Notes under the pieces: model-generated
Database searches by the model: none
Told to the model about the DNA's origin: nothing
Seen by the model: only the letters and a program-made list of their open reading frames with translations
Shown: one piece after another, positions 1 to 11,091 of the stretch
Layout: each line of letters begins with the position of its first letter
Position numbering within the stretch: position 1 is the stretch's first letter
NCBI GenBank assembly: GCA_005281725.1
Contig: SSBO01000015.1
Coordinates: 62,001-126,000 of the forward strand
Origin: Wuchereria bancrofti
Lineage: Eukaryota > Nematoda > Chromadorea > Rhabditida > Onchocercidae
DNA length: 64,000 bases
Direction of reading: 5' to 3'
Program-made: the position numbers and the translations under genes

Positions 1-1430
1 GTAGATGTACTGAAATGATTATGGATAAATGCACTGATGGAAGTGTGAAATATTGAAATACTGAATATATCAAAATATTGAAAAAAAAAATATTAGACTA
101 TTGGAATAGATAAAAAATTCGTTATGGTAATCAATTTAAAATAAAAATGAAAAAAAAACACCTTTTATAGAGGCTAATTGATTATCTGCGCCACATGCGC
201 CACATCTTACTTCAAAATTATTTTCGAAATGTAAATTTTTATTATTTTTTCACAATTGTTTTCTTTAAAATTTTATAAAAGAAGTATTCTCTAAGCACAT
301 TATTTTTATTAATTTTTATTTTGATAACACTAAGTGTTACATTGAGAATTGATTACTTTTCTTTTTTCAAAAATTTTCCAAATTATAAATTTAATAAATA
401 AAAAAAAAAAATGAAATAGAAAAGTTTTTATTGGCTCTTTAATAATTTTATTGTAATCGACAATTTTCCTTTTACCATCACATCGTTTTTTTTTTGTTTC
501 GTTTTATGTAAAATTTTTATAAAACTTTAGCTAAATCAAATGAAAATGAGAATGTTTGCATGTTCTCACAAACAAATATTCTCATTTCCATCTATTCAAA
601 TCATTTATACGTATTATTTGTACAGCAATTGTTTGATTTTTCTTTTTTTCTTTTTTTTGACGCTATCATTTAGTTACAACAATTTTCAGCTTTGACATAA
701 CAAAATATTTATTAAGCATTTATTTAAAAAAAAAAAAGGAGAAAATAAAAATTCTTTTCCAATTAATTTCACACATTTTTTCATCTTTCTATTATTTTAA
801 AGAAGTTTTTAAATCATATTTATTATCTTTCTGATTTTGATTTCTTGTTTTTGAATTGCTGAACTAAGCTACATGTTATTTAATATAGTTTTTAAAACTT
901 TATATTATCCTAAAGAAGGAACGGAATAAAATGTATAATTAACTGACTAAGAAGTTATTATTCAATCATTCGATATGCCAATTTTACTATCCAAATAATT
1001 TTATTGCTTCAAAAACAGTTTAACATGCCTTTCTAATAGCAGCAAAAAAATTTTTGACATTTAACTTTATTTAAAATCATTTCAATTTCTGCTTTTGTTT
1101 TTCAGTAAAAAAACTAAAAAGACATATTCCAATTTAATTTTGCATAACATTTCAATATATTTATTTTGAATATATTTAAATAAATTTAATTTAAACATCT
1201 TTTCAAACGATTCTTCACTTGTGCTAAACATTAATAATTGTAAGAATGATGATAACAATTAATTATTATCATTTCTGCTATCATCCAAGCATTTCTACTT
1301 TTCAATTTCATTTGCAATGCTTCGAAAGCATATTGCTTTATTTTTTGCAGATATATTTATAAAAATCCGTTTTGTGTATTCATTATCAAACGTTCGCTAA
1401 ATGAAATAATCAAATAAATTAAGCAACCGT

Positions 1431-1644
1431 TAAATTAAACAATCATAGAAATTAAGTAACCATTAAATCAAATAATAAGTAGAATCAAATGATCAGTGAA
1501 TTAAATAATTACCAACTTAAGATAATAAATACTAAATTAAACAATCATAGAAATTAAGTAACCATTAAATCAAATAATAAGTAGATCAAATACTCAGTGA
1601 ATTAAATAATTACTAACTTAAGATAATAAATACTAAATTAAACA
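1431..1644. repeat. Two-copy tandem repeat, unit about 102 bases
   Basis: A unit beginning TAAATTAAACAATCATAGAA starts at 1431 and again at 1533. A third, partial copy starts at 1634. Copies one and two differ at only a few positions. The unit is non-coding, with stops in all frames. Homopolymer-rich DNA around it makes the exact edges uncertain. Confidence 0.85.
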
Positions 1645-1980
1645 AATCTAAGTGATCATTAAAACCACATTATGATCAATAGCACGTATCACGTAGATAT
1701 GATACGGAAGATTTAATATCGAAAGGAAAAAAAAACCATTGCAATTACTTAACAGCACGTAAAGATATAAAGATTAGCAGAATGAAACGTTAAACCATTT
1801 ATATCATTTTTCATTAATATTTTTATTTTTCTATAAATTTAGAAATTTCAAAAATTTATGAATTTTAAATTTCAATTTTATAAAAGAATGAATTAATGTC
1901 ATCTACAGGAAAATATCAACTTATTTCATTCCTTCCTTCTAACAATTGCAGCATTCCTAAAATATTTTGAAAACTTGTTG

Positions 1981-2290
1981 CAATCTTGGAAATGTTTTGC
2001 ATGCAACGCTGCAAATGTTATGCAGTCGCTGCAAGCAAAACATTGCAGTGCAAGCGCGAAATGCAAATTCAAAGTTGCGGGATTTTTTTCATTTGAGAAC
2101 ACTATTGTAGGGTTTTGGTATTAATACTTCGTATTATAAATTAGTAATTTAAATTATATTAGCACAGTTAGTTACATGCAATAATAAATGCATGTTGCAT
2201 ATGAGCTTGCAGCGCATGCAATGGTCACACATGCATGCTTATGCAGAATGCATGCATTTGTGACTGTATCGCATAAAAGCATGGATGAGT
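1981..2290. other. TGCA/ATGCAT-rich patch
   Basis: The stretch has many TGCA cores, including several ATGCAT palindromes near 2189-2196 and 2230-2256, against a background where C and G are rare. It is not open over a useful length. It may be a regulatory region or a decayed palindromic repeat. Confidence 0.4.
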
Positions 2291-2381
2291 AATAATTATT
2301 GCCCACTATTAATTTATGGAAAATTACTACTTCTAAGCATAATTCAATTCAGGTTTATGTTCATGGAATGATACGAAGATA

Positions 2382-2568
2382 TTTTACGTGGTACACGGCG
2401 TGTTTTCATTCAGATACTTTCATGTATGTATTCACGTGCACGTATACCTTCAAATATCCACTACTCATATATATACACGCACCAAAAATACAGCAATACA
2501 CGTGAATATTGTGTACCGATCGAGCACGTGTTCATTACATATGTGTTAGTGTTAAACGTGATCATTTC
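2382..2568 (+). promoter_or_regulatory. ACGT/E-box cluster upstream of DSCC1
   Basis: The last 190 bases before the DSCC1 start hold three exact CACGTG E-boxes, at 2433, 2499 and 2525, plus further ACGT cores near 2384, 2440 and 2559. G+C is locally higher than in the flank. The position directly before the first exon suggests a promoter; no factor can be assigned from sequence alone. Confidence 0.45.
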
Positions 2569-2570
2569 AG
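2569..2570 (+). other. Putative trans-splice acceptor of DSCC1
   Basis: ATCATTTCAG ends at 2570, nine bases before the DSCC1 ATG at 2580. There is no convincing upstream exon. In nematodes this spacing is typical of a spliced-leader acceptor, so that is the likeliest reading. A cis-spliced 5' UTR exon is the alternative. Confidence 0.55.
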
Positions 2571-2579
2571 CCAGGTAAT

Positions 2580-5500
2580 ATGGATAAATTCGTAAAGAGA
2601 ATTCCAAAAAAACATTTAGAACAAACTACTGAATCGAATTCTATTTCTGTAAGTTTTATAACTTCTTCAATCCAATTTCAAAGAAAATGTGGTTGCATTG
2701 ATCTTCAAGTGATTTTCAATCTTATAATTATATCATTAATATATCGTTGATGTTTCGTTGATGTTACATATGTCGAATTTATACACAACTTCAAATGTCT
2801 GAAGTGCCTAAGAATATCTGAAGCAACAAAATGAAAAAGCCAAGTGAAAGTTAAACTTGGTTGAGTATATGGCACTTAAAAGTGCGTTCTATACAATAAC
2901 GAATAGTATAATTGCAATATTTTACGGTAAGAAGAATGATGACTTGCTTATGTCTGTTTTTTGGTCCAAGTGAAGCTTTTAAGAGATTTTTATTACTCCA
3001 AAAATCAAGCATATATTTTGGAGGTTTTTCAGACAAGCAATAAAGTTTCCATCCAGAATGATAGAATTTCACGAAAAAATTTGGCTGAAACAACATTTAA
3101 CTCACTCGACAGTAACACAGGGGTAATTTTTTGCGTCATTTCATAAATTTATTTTCTAAAGTAATTTGGAAAATGACATTTTTGATTTCAAATTGTATTT
3201 AACCATCAACTTAGATTTTCTTTTTCTTATTTTTTCTTTACAGACTGAATTACAATGCTTAGAATTTGCATCGCCATTACTTTCGGGAGATTATCGTTTG
3301 GTCGAAATCAGCCCATCATTAGCCGACCAAATAATGGCCGGTGAACAGTAAGTATTTTGGATTTCTTCGCGAAAATAAAAAAGTTGTTTCTCACGGTTTG
3401 TCATTGGCGTAAAAAGCATGAAATTTATTGTATTGAAGAAAAAATTATATGACTCTAAGCATTCCAAAGTTATTTCAGGTTTGTTATTCGTGGTGAACCG
3501 GAAGACAGTCCTGTTTTGTGTACGCATGATACTACATTTGATATGAAGGAAGTAGTAACGTCAAATGTTTTATTACTTTTGCCAGAGTTTCACTTTAGCG
3601 ATGAAGCAAGTGCTAATAAGGGCATTAAAACAGTTAGAACGGTACTGGTTTTCCATCAGTATTCTTTAGATTATAATATTTACTTTTACTTCATTGAGTT
3701 CCTGTTATTAAGACTATTGTAAAAGTAAAATATGCGTGAACTCCTGGCAAATATATATGAAGTTATTCAAGATTTATGGCTAAAAGTAAAGCATATGTTA
3801 TTTAACTACATTTGATATCTTTTATTTAAAACTGAAAAGAAGTCTTGGTTTGCTTCAATTACTTGAGTCACTTGACCACTGGACCTTTCTAAATTAAATA
3901 AACATGTTTCTTTCAAAAAATATTTTATTTATAGGTTACAGGGATGAAAAATAATTTTATAGAATTACGACAAATGACCTTTGCATCAGTTCAGCGGCTG
4001 AAAGAAAAACTCCATGAGAGTGAATTGGAATGGGATGAGGGATTTAATAGGGACAATAAGTTGTAAGCAATAATCTTGAAACATTTTGTAATTTTGGCTA
4101 ATCGTAATAATTTATGACAAGTTTATTCTTTACCAATTTTAATTAAAAGAGATAGGAATTCATCATGTCAGTATAAGGTTTTATTTAATGTTTTAAAAAT
4201 TCCCAAGCCTACAAAGAATTTTCAGTTTTACTATTGGGGATTTACTAGATGTTGTTCAGATGAGTGAAGCAGAATTACAGAAAGCTCTCGAGCGCTTGCC
4301 TGTGATAACTTTAAACGGTCTGTTGATCGCATGATTTCTGTTCTGCTAAAGAAATTCAATCATTGACACATTTTAACATAATTATTCTTAGTAACATCAT
4401 TCATAGTATCCTATTAATTTTTATAGGATATGTACGGATGTTGTCAGCAGAATTTCATGATCGTCTTGTAACCGTGCTTGTGGATTGTTTGGATGATGAT
4501 GAAGAACCAGGCATCATTCTTGAATCTGTTGGATTGGAATGTTTGAAAGAAGCTTTGAAGAAATACCTTCCGGACAAAAATATTCCTGTAGAAGCAGTTA
4601 ATTGGTTGGTTGAAGCATATTGCAATGTTGTTAAAGGTATTTGGACTTTTACAGATTTTATTATTGGCCAAGTAGTCATTATCTATTTATTCATTCGATT
4701 GGTATTCTGTTCATAGTTAAACATATAAGATACCATCAACCATCATTCTTAAATATAAAAGAGCGAAGACATTACTTTGATTTTGGATTTTAGAAAATGG
4801 TACGGAGACGTATCATATCAACGAAAAAGCGATTTGTCGAGCGAAGATTTCACAACTTCTTCGCGCAGCTGTGAAATTCGAGTATGAAACTTTCGAAAAA
4901 GCTCTGCAACAACTTTTACCAATTGGTGTTGAGTTCAAGGTAATTTTATATTCGCCATTCTTTACTTAATTTTAACGAATCGGGGTTATCGACTTTTAGC
5001 TCGGTATTCTGCTCAGGTTTGTGGGTCAGCATTAAATAGAAGTTCGCTTAATGTTTGCTCTTCAGGTTGCAATGAAACAATAGTGAATTAATAAATTAGA
5101 CTGCCAAATCAAGCTTGGTGCTTGTATTATATCCACCGAATGAAAGGATTAAATCTCATTTTAGTTCAGCCTTTTATTGCCTTATTTGGATTTCAGGAAG
5201 AATACCTGGAAGGGCTTGCATTTATTGACGATGAACTGGCAACCGGGAAGACAATCCGTTACTTAAACATTGAAGATTTGCCGGAAGAGCCGATTAAAAG
5301 GTTTGCATAGTTTGATTGTAATAGCTTGTCGAACGAAACTTAGATCGTTTGTTTTCAAAGGCTGTACTTATTTGTTTAAATTTGTCACATCCACGGCTTC
5401 ACTATATGTGAAGAAAGAAATTAGTGTTAATCTACAATTCAGTTTAACATTTTTTGCGGAATTTGAATTCAGCTTAACCTTTTTTTAAAAAAAAGGAGAA

Positions 5501-5820
5501 AATTTAGCTTAAAATTAAGCATTATGTGTTATTAAAAAGGGAAAGTCGTTATGTTAATGTAGTCACAAATCCTTTCATGTTATGCACTTACAAAGATTTT
5601 TGTGTTATCATACGATCTTTTAATTAAAATCACTTTTTACAGATTAGAATTACTGTTTTCCCTTCGGCAATCTTGGAAAGAATCGATAATGCAGCAATAT
5701 CTCACTGATCTTTGTCCCACAAAACGACATTTAAATGAACTTTTAGTGAATTGTTGCCGACAGACAACAACTGTAAGTGGTGAAAAGGTGCTAGTTGGTT
5801 TAAAGGAAATGTTGTTGTAA
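2580..5820 (+). CDS. DSCC1: Sister chromatid cohesion protein DCC1 (DSCC1)
   Basis: DCC1 is a subunit of the CTF18 alternative replication factor C, which loads PCNA and supports sister chromatid cohesion in the nucleus. Ten exons join in phase: 2580-2648, 3033-3122, 3244-3347, 3479-3641, 3935-4062, 4226-4317, 4427-4636, 4794-4939, 5197-5300, 5643-5820, giving about 427 aa (the human protein is about 390). Family landmarks in order: FVIRGEPEDSPVLCTHDTT with the following TSNVLLLLP; NNFIELR; DLLDVVQMSEAELQKALERL; a winged-helix-like C-terminal half with AICRAKISQLLRAAVKFE; GLAFIDDE; IEDLPEEPIKR; FSLRQSWKESIMQQYL; and DLC. Exon 2 (30 codons) is the least certain but has good splice sites and keeps phase. 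A poly(A) signal AATAAA lies near 5913. Confidence 0.93.
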
Positions 5821-6674
5821 TTTTGAAATATGCAACATTTATTTAGAAGTCACTCTCATTTTCTGGTACTTTCTTGTATATGTTTCCTAATAGTTCTTTT
5901 CAAAGTTTGTTAAATAAAATGGTGATCAAAATTTATCGATCAACAAAGTACGGCTATCATGGATAAACTTCTCTTATGATACTTCAATTATATAGAATTT
6001 GATTTTCTGTTTTCATCTAAATCACCACCACAACTCAATCTGGTTCAAGATTTAACGTATAACTCCTTAAGCTATAAAGATTTAAAAATATCAGCTATAA
6101 AGATTTAAAAATATTTTTTGCTTGTAATATTGTGACCAATATGGAATTTACTCATCAAAATTCTTTTATTTTTACTTATTTCTATACCTCACAAAAAGCT
6201 AATATTTTAAATTTTCACTTCAGATATGCCAGATATCATTAAGTTGAACTAATCTCATTCAGAATAATTCCAACATTTTGCTCTGATATATCTATACTGA
6301 GATTAAATAGAAAAAAAATCCTAAAAATCAATTAATCTTAGCCGTTTGCAAAATACGATCATAACTTATGATATCATTTATTGTAGAAAAACATTTGGCG
6401 GCTTAATGATCTCATAATTTCCATTGATCATAAAAAGCAATTTATTAAAAGAGGGAAAATATTTTGTATAAAACAATAAAACTTAATTATTACAGTTTTC
6501 TTACTATATAACGGTCTGATCAATGTATTCATCAGCGTTTCTTCTATTGCGTTGCATTTTCTTTTCTATAACTTCTTAAATATTGCAAAAGCTATAAAGA
6601 TTTAATGATTTCAATAAGTCTTCAAATTCTTCCGATATTTCATAAAATTTTTTCAATTTTTTTTTTATTTTATT
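5821..6674. other. Intergenic, DSCC1 3' side
   Basis: This is the interval between two convergent genes. It holds the likely DSCC1 poly(A) signal near 5913 and a 23-base direct duplication (AGCTATAAAGATTTAAAAAT repeated at about 6070 and 6093, with a partial copy near 6590). No exon is seen. Confidence 0.5.
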
Positions 6675-9373
6675 TTAAATATGTATATGACATAATAAAC
6701 GTACGTACTCGATATGTTCACATGATTTTTGTTCTAATGCTTTGGATCCTGGTGAGCCAATGTTTGTATCACTGAAATTAAATAATATTTTGAAATCAAT
6801 TGAGAAGTGAATTTTTAGTTGCAAGTCTTTAATCACGAAATAAGTTAATTATTGAATTTGAAAAACTTTTAAATAGATTGGAATAGGATAAGATAGAGTG
6901 GACGAAATAGCTCTCAATAAATGTTAATTTATTTTAACTTCAAAATTATAAAAAATTGAAAGTTATTATATTTAAAATTGTTGTTAGAATTTTTAATTTT
7001 GCACAGATGATCTATTTTTTTCTTTAGTGAATTATAATTTTGATATATTTCTAATTTATCCATTTTGGTTTTTATATATTTATTGCATTTGTTATTAATT
7101 GATATCACTTTAATACTGTGTGCAAATTAAGCATGTTTTTTTCATTATTGTATGCTTTCAACAATTATTACTGTAATTTTGATACTTTGCAACATTTTTT
7201 ATAATACATAATTAATATAAAAATGAAATAATAAAATAATGTTTGAATGAAATTAATTATGAAATGAAATTAATTTTTTACTCAATGTATGTTTTTTTGC
7301 CAACTTTTCTCATTCCATAAGCTGAAGTATACGGTACATTTGCATTCTCTCTGCTTAACTCACTTTCTTCGAATGAATGTAACCAAAATGATTCGTCTTG
7401 AAATGAAGAATACATTTATTGGATTAAATTTTGAATGCTTGATTTAAATTAATGAAAATTTTGAACCGAAATTGCTTATTAATTCAATATTTCATTCATT
7501 TTTTTCTTTTTTTTTGAATTGAGATTTAAAGTTTTAGAATGAGCTGAAAACGACCACTTAAGGGATAAATTATCATAAATACATTCATATTCTTTTGTTT
7601 CATTCTATATGATAAGCATCTTATTATGATAAAATTAACTATAAAAAATTACATAAATGATTAGACTACGAACTACTAAAATTATTATTGTTGGTATTAT
7701 TATTATTACTATTGTTATTATTGCTATTATTATTATTGTTGTTATCATTATTATTATTGATTACTTTCATTGTTAATGTTATTACTATCTTTGTTGACGC
7801 TATTACTATTATCGTTTTATGATTTATTATCATACATTAACATATATTTACCGTCATTTACTCCTTTCTGATGAGATTGCGTTACGCTTGGATAAGCTGC
7901 AAATTCTCTGATCAGATTAAACTTTTCCAATGAAAGCAAATAATATTTTCATTTGTCAAATTCATTTTTATGTAAATAACGGAAATATTAATTTAAGTTA
8001 TGCACTACAGAAATTTGCTCGCCTATCACTTCGAGATATTTGATTAAAATATGATGAATAAGAATGAAATTGCATCTCAAAAATTTTAACTTTCATTAAG
8101 TCGTGAAACTTCTATCAAAAAATTCAACAATTCTCATTAATTATAAATATAGATTCATATAAGAACAAATGTTGAAAACGATGGTTGTTTTAATGATTTT
8201 AAGAGTACTTTCATTTTTACCATTAAATAAAACTAATTTTAATTTTAAAGGAAAGAATACCGTGTTTGACAACAGGATTAACATTTATGTTTTCTATAGA
8301 CGAATCAAGCAAAATCGTTTCAAAACTCTCATTATAGGATGAATTATGAATCCTATAATTAACTGAAACTGTGATATTTTTTTAAAAGAAAAAAGCAAAT
8401 TAAAATTTTGTTACCATTTTCATAATTAATAATAAATAATCATATGATTACTTTATTGGTTTGTCATGATATTTACACTTATTTTTGCAACTGAATGATG
8501 AATGATTTCCATTCGAATTTTGTTTGTTTTCATTAGCTTCTATAACTGTTACTTTTTGAAGCGATAAAGATTGTTCCCTCTAAAATACTCCAATACATTT
8601 TAGATTTGATCATTTAAAATTTATCGCTTTTTATCAGTAATTTTATTTAAATTGTTTGATTAATACACTTTCTGAATTGTTTGCAATAGAATACAATAGT
8701 AAATAAAAATCATTAAAATGACTAAATTTTACTACTCAATCAGTTATTTAAAATAAACCGAAATTAACATTCAGCAAATATTAAGCAATAAAATTATAAG
8801 AAATGAGCTAAATATCTAAATCTTTTTTACTAAATAAGTTGTAAACCGATAATCACTTATTTAAATTCGAACTAATTACAATTTTTTACTTTCAAACTGT
8901 GTCACTGTCACATTAACCTAAAAAATCAACGTAAATTTTGCCGAATTGTAATATTATTAAGTAAGCAAATATTTTTTATTGTAACATTTGTCATTTACTT
9001 GAAATTTTAAATGATTTTTGATTGTTTTTGCTAACTTAAGCTATTATTTATTGGCTTCTGTTTTCCTTAGAATTACTTTAAAAAAAGTGTTACTTTCTGA
9101 AGAATTACTAAAAATTACTCAGCTATATCAGTTTTTTTTTTGTAAATTACTAGAATTACTAGAAAATGTAACTTTTTTGTAATTTATAATTCTTCAATAA
9201 AATTTGAATTATTATAATAAATAATTGCAACATACGATCTGCTTAGCCCGATCAATTTCCTTTTTGATCGTAAATTGGCAAAGCGCAAGTGCAATGCGTA
9301 AAAGGACAATGATCAGAGTTATATAGGTGAGCACTATAAGTACTAAAGCTTCCGCATCAAAATTTCCAGCCAT
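6675..9373 (-). CDS. Small single-pass membrane protein, not recognised
   Basis: The start is an ATG at 9373. Exon 1 (9236-9373, 46 codons) begins MAGNFDAEAL, then has a membrane segment at about residues 10-33 (VLIVLTYITLIIVLLRIALA) and a basic/acidic tail FTIKKEIDRAKQI ending at a GTATGT donor. Exon 2 (8452-8579) is phase-compatible after an ATTTTAG acceptor and encodes a polar, Asn/Lys-rich segment with CKNKC. Exon 3 (6675-6771) follows a TTTAATTTCAG acceptor and ends HIEYVRLLCHIHI and stop, giving about 120 aa. The exons have more G+C than their surroundings and look coding, but the model is by eye. An alternative small exon near 7867-7907 and other ends are possible. I do not recognise the family. 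Without splicing, exon 1 would run to a stop at 9212. Confidence 0.5.
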
Positions 9374-11091
9374 TTATGACCTTAACGATGACCTTAAGGA
9401 TTATCGATCGTTTAATGAATTGTTTTATTAGTGAAGAAATGTATCAATCGAAGCTAAAAATGACGAATAATAATAGTATTTAAAGATAGATACGAAGAAA
9501 ATGCAATGATATGACTTTAGATACTTTGATTGGATGGTTTGAATAATTTTACTTTTATTTACGAATAGGACAGAAAGAATGGAATCAATGATTGTTGTAT
9601 AAACGTGGGAGAAAGAATTTTATGACAAAGAAAATTTATTTTACAAAACCTAAGTGAAATTATTTGTAATCATCTATGAAGATAATTGATAATATATTCG
9701 AAATTCATCGTAAATTTTGTAATGATAAATAAAAGATGCTTTAATTAGAAAATTCTATTATTTTGTCGAAATTGTAATTGTTGAAGTTTGGAAATGATTG
9801 AATAAAATTCTCTTAGTTTTTCTTAACTTTAATAAATTGAATGTTATTGTTTTTACAATTTTAAAGTAAAATTTCGATTCAACCAAAATGACCATTCATT
9901 CGTATAAAATCCATATATTTTAGAGAATTTTAAAAATACAAATTTAAAAAAAGCAAAAAATATTCAATCTCATCACTTTAAAATTAAACCTGTCAAAGAG
10001 CGCACAATTTAGCCGTCGAGCTTACTCAAATGTTTATTGAAAAATGCTTAAAATATTATTTTCTCCAACTATTTGCTATTATATAATAATATGTAAAATT
10101 TAAGAAAAAATTTTCTGCATAAAATTAAAATGAATTTCATAAAAAAAAAATCCTATTTATTCTAATTTCCATTACAACAGAAAATATTTACTGATATATG
10201 AACTCTCTGTACACAAAACCTTTTCTTTTTCAATAATTTTAAATTAGAAGAATTAATTTAGTTCAAATGATTTGACAAAGATTTGTTAAAATAATTCCAT
10301 ATTATATTTATTTAACAATTATTTTCACTTAACAAATATTTCTAGAAAATGTTTATCTTTCGATATATGTTACAATACATTAAGTGATAGACAAATTCGC
10401 AATTTTTCATAAAAACTGAAAAATAATTAAATAATTTAAGTCATAATAAATAAATTTTGGCACTCAATTTGCCGCAACGAATTGTTTCGACAAGGTGACA
10501 TTTCCGATGGCGCAAATTGCCATTCGGTATGAATTAGAAAACTGATATTTTCATTGTAAATTCAACTATATATGTTAATATTTTGTAATAATTTAACAAT
10601 CTGACAAGAAAAACAATATTAATTTGTATTGACAAGAAAGGAAAAATAGGAAGAAAGTAATTTCTTTTCGTTTTCTGCCTCTTTGCTTTTTATATTAAAA
10701 TTTTAAAAGAATTAAAATAAATCATATATAAACTATTTCTTGAAATTAAAAATCAAAATTTAAGCTATTCAAGCGAAGAATTTAATTACATTTTTTTAAC
10801 AAAATAAAATAAATTTTACAAAAATTCTAGGGAAATGTGCAATTTTCTTCCCAAATTATCATTTTTAATGGTGCAAAATAAAATTTTTAATAATTTAATA
10901 ATATCTTTTTTTTTTTAGTCCCAAAATTTCTTTCAAAAGAAAATAATGAGTGATAATTATAAGAATATCGTTTAAATGAAGCAAAAATTTTACTGACAAA
11001 CAATTTTTAACAAATCAAGCCAAGGCTGCTTTTTTAAATTAATCTTTAAGTGGACAAAATATTGAAATAAATAAAACTCCACTCATTTTTA
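9374..11091. other. Intergenic with one orphan coding-like exon
   Basis: Mostly AT-rich non-coding DNA. A G+C-richer patch on the minus strand at 10436-10541 follows an ATATCAG acceptor and is open for 35 codons to a stop. It is discussed as a possible alternative last exon of the glutamine-rich gene. Nothing else is seen. Confidence 0.45.
10436..10541 (-). other. Candidate alternative last exon
   Basis: On the minus strand the acceptor ATATCAG is followed by an open frame containing HTEWQFAPSEMSPCRNN and LRQIECQN, then a stop. Three cysteines and normal-looking codon use contrast with the surrounding AT-rich DNA. It needs two bases carried over from the previous exon, which is the phase left by exon 15 of the glutamine-rich gene (ending at 12124). 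It could instead belong to an unrecognised gene. Confidence 0.3.

Larger units (their letters stand above)
1..2379. other. Intergenic AT-rich flank
   Basis: I find no coding exon here. The stretch is very AT-rich with many A and T runs. It contains the 102-base tandem repeat at 1431-1644 and an ATGCAT/TGCA-rich patch at about 1981-2290. A short open frame at 2299-2505 overlaps the putative promoter of the next gene and shows no protein-like composition. Confidence 0.6.

Noticed and set aside
7867..7907. Alternative small exon for the single-pass membrane gene
   Set aside because: Has an acceptor (TTTGCAG) and a donor, but its phase does not fit exon 1 directly; kept only as an alternative.
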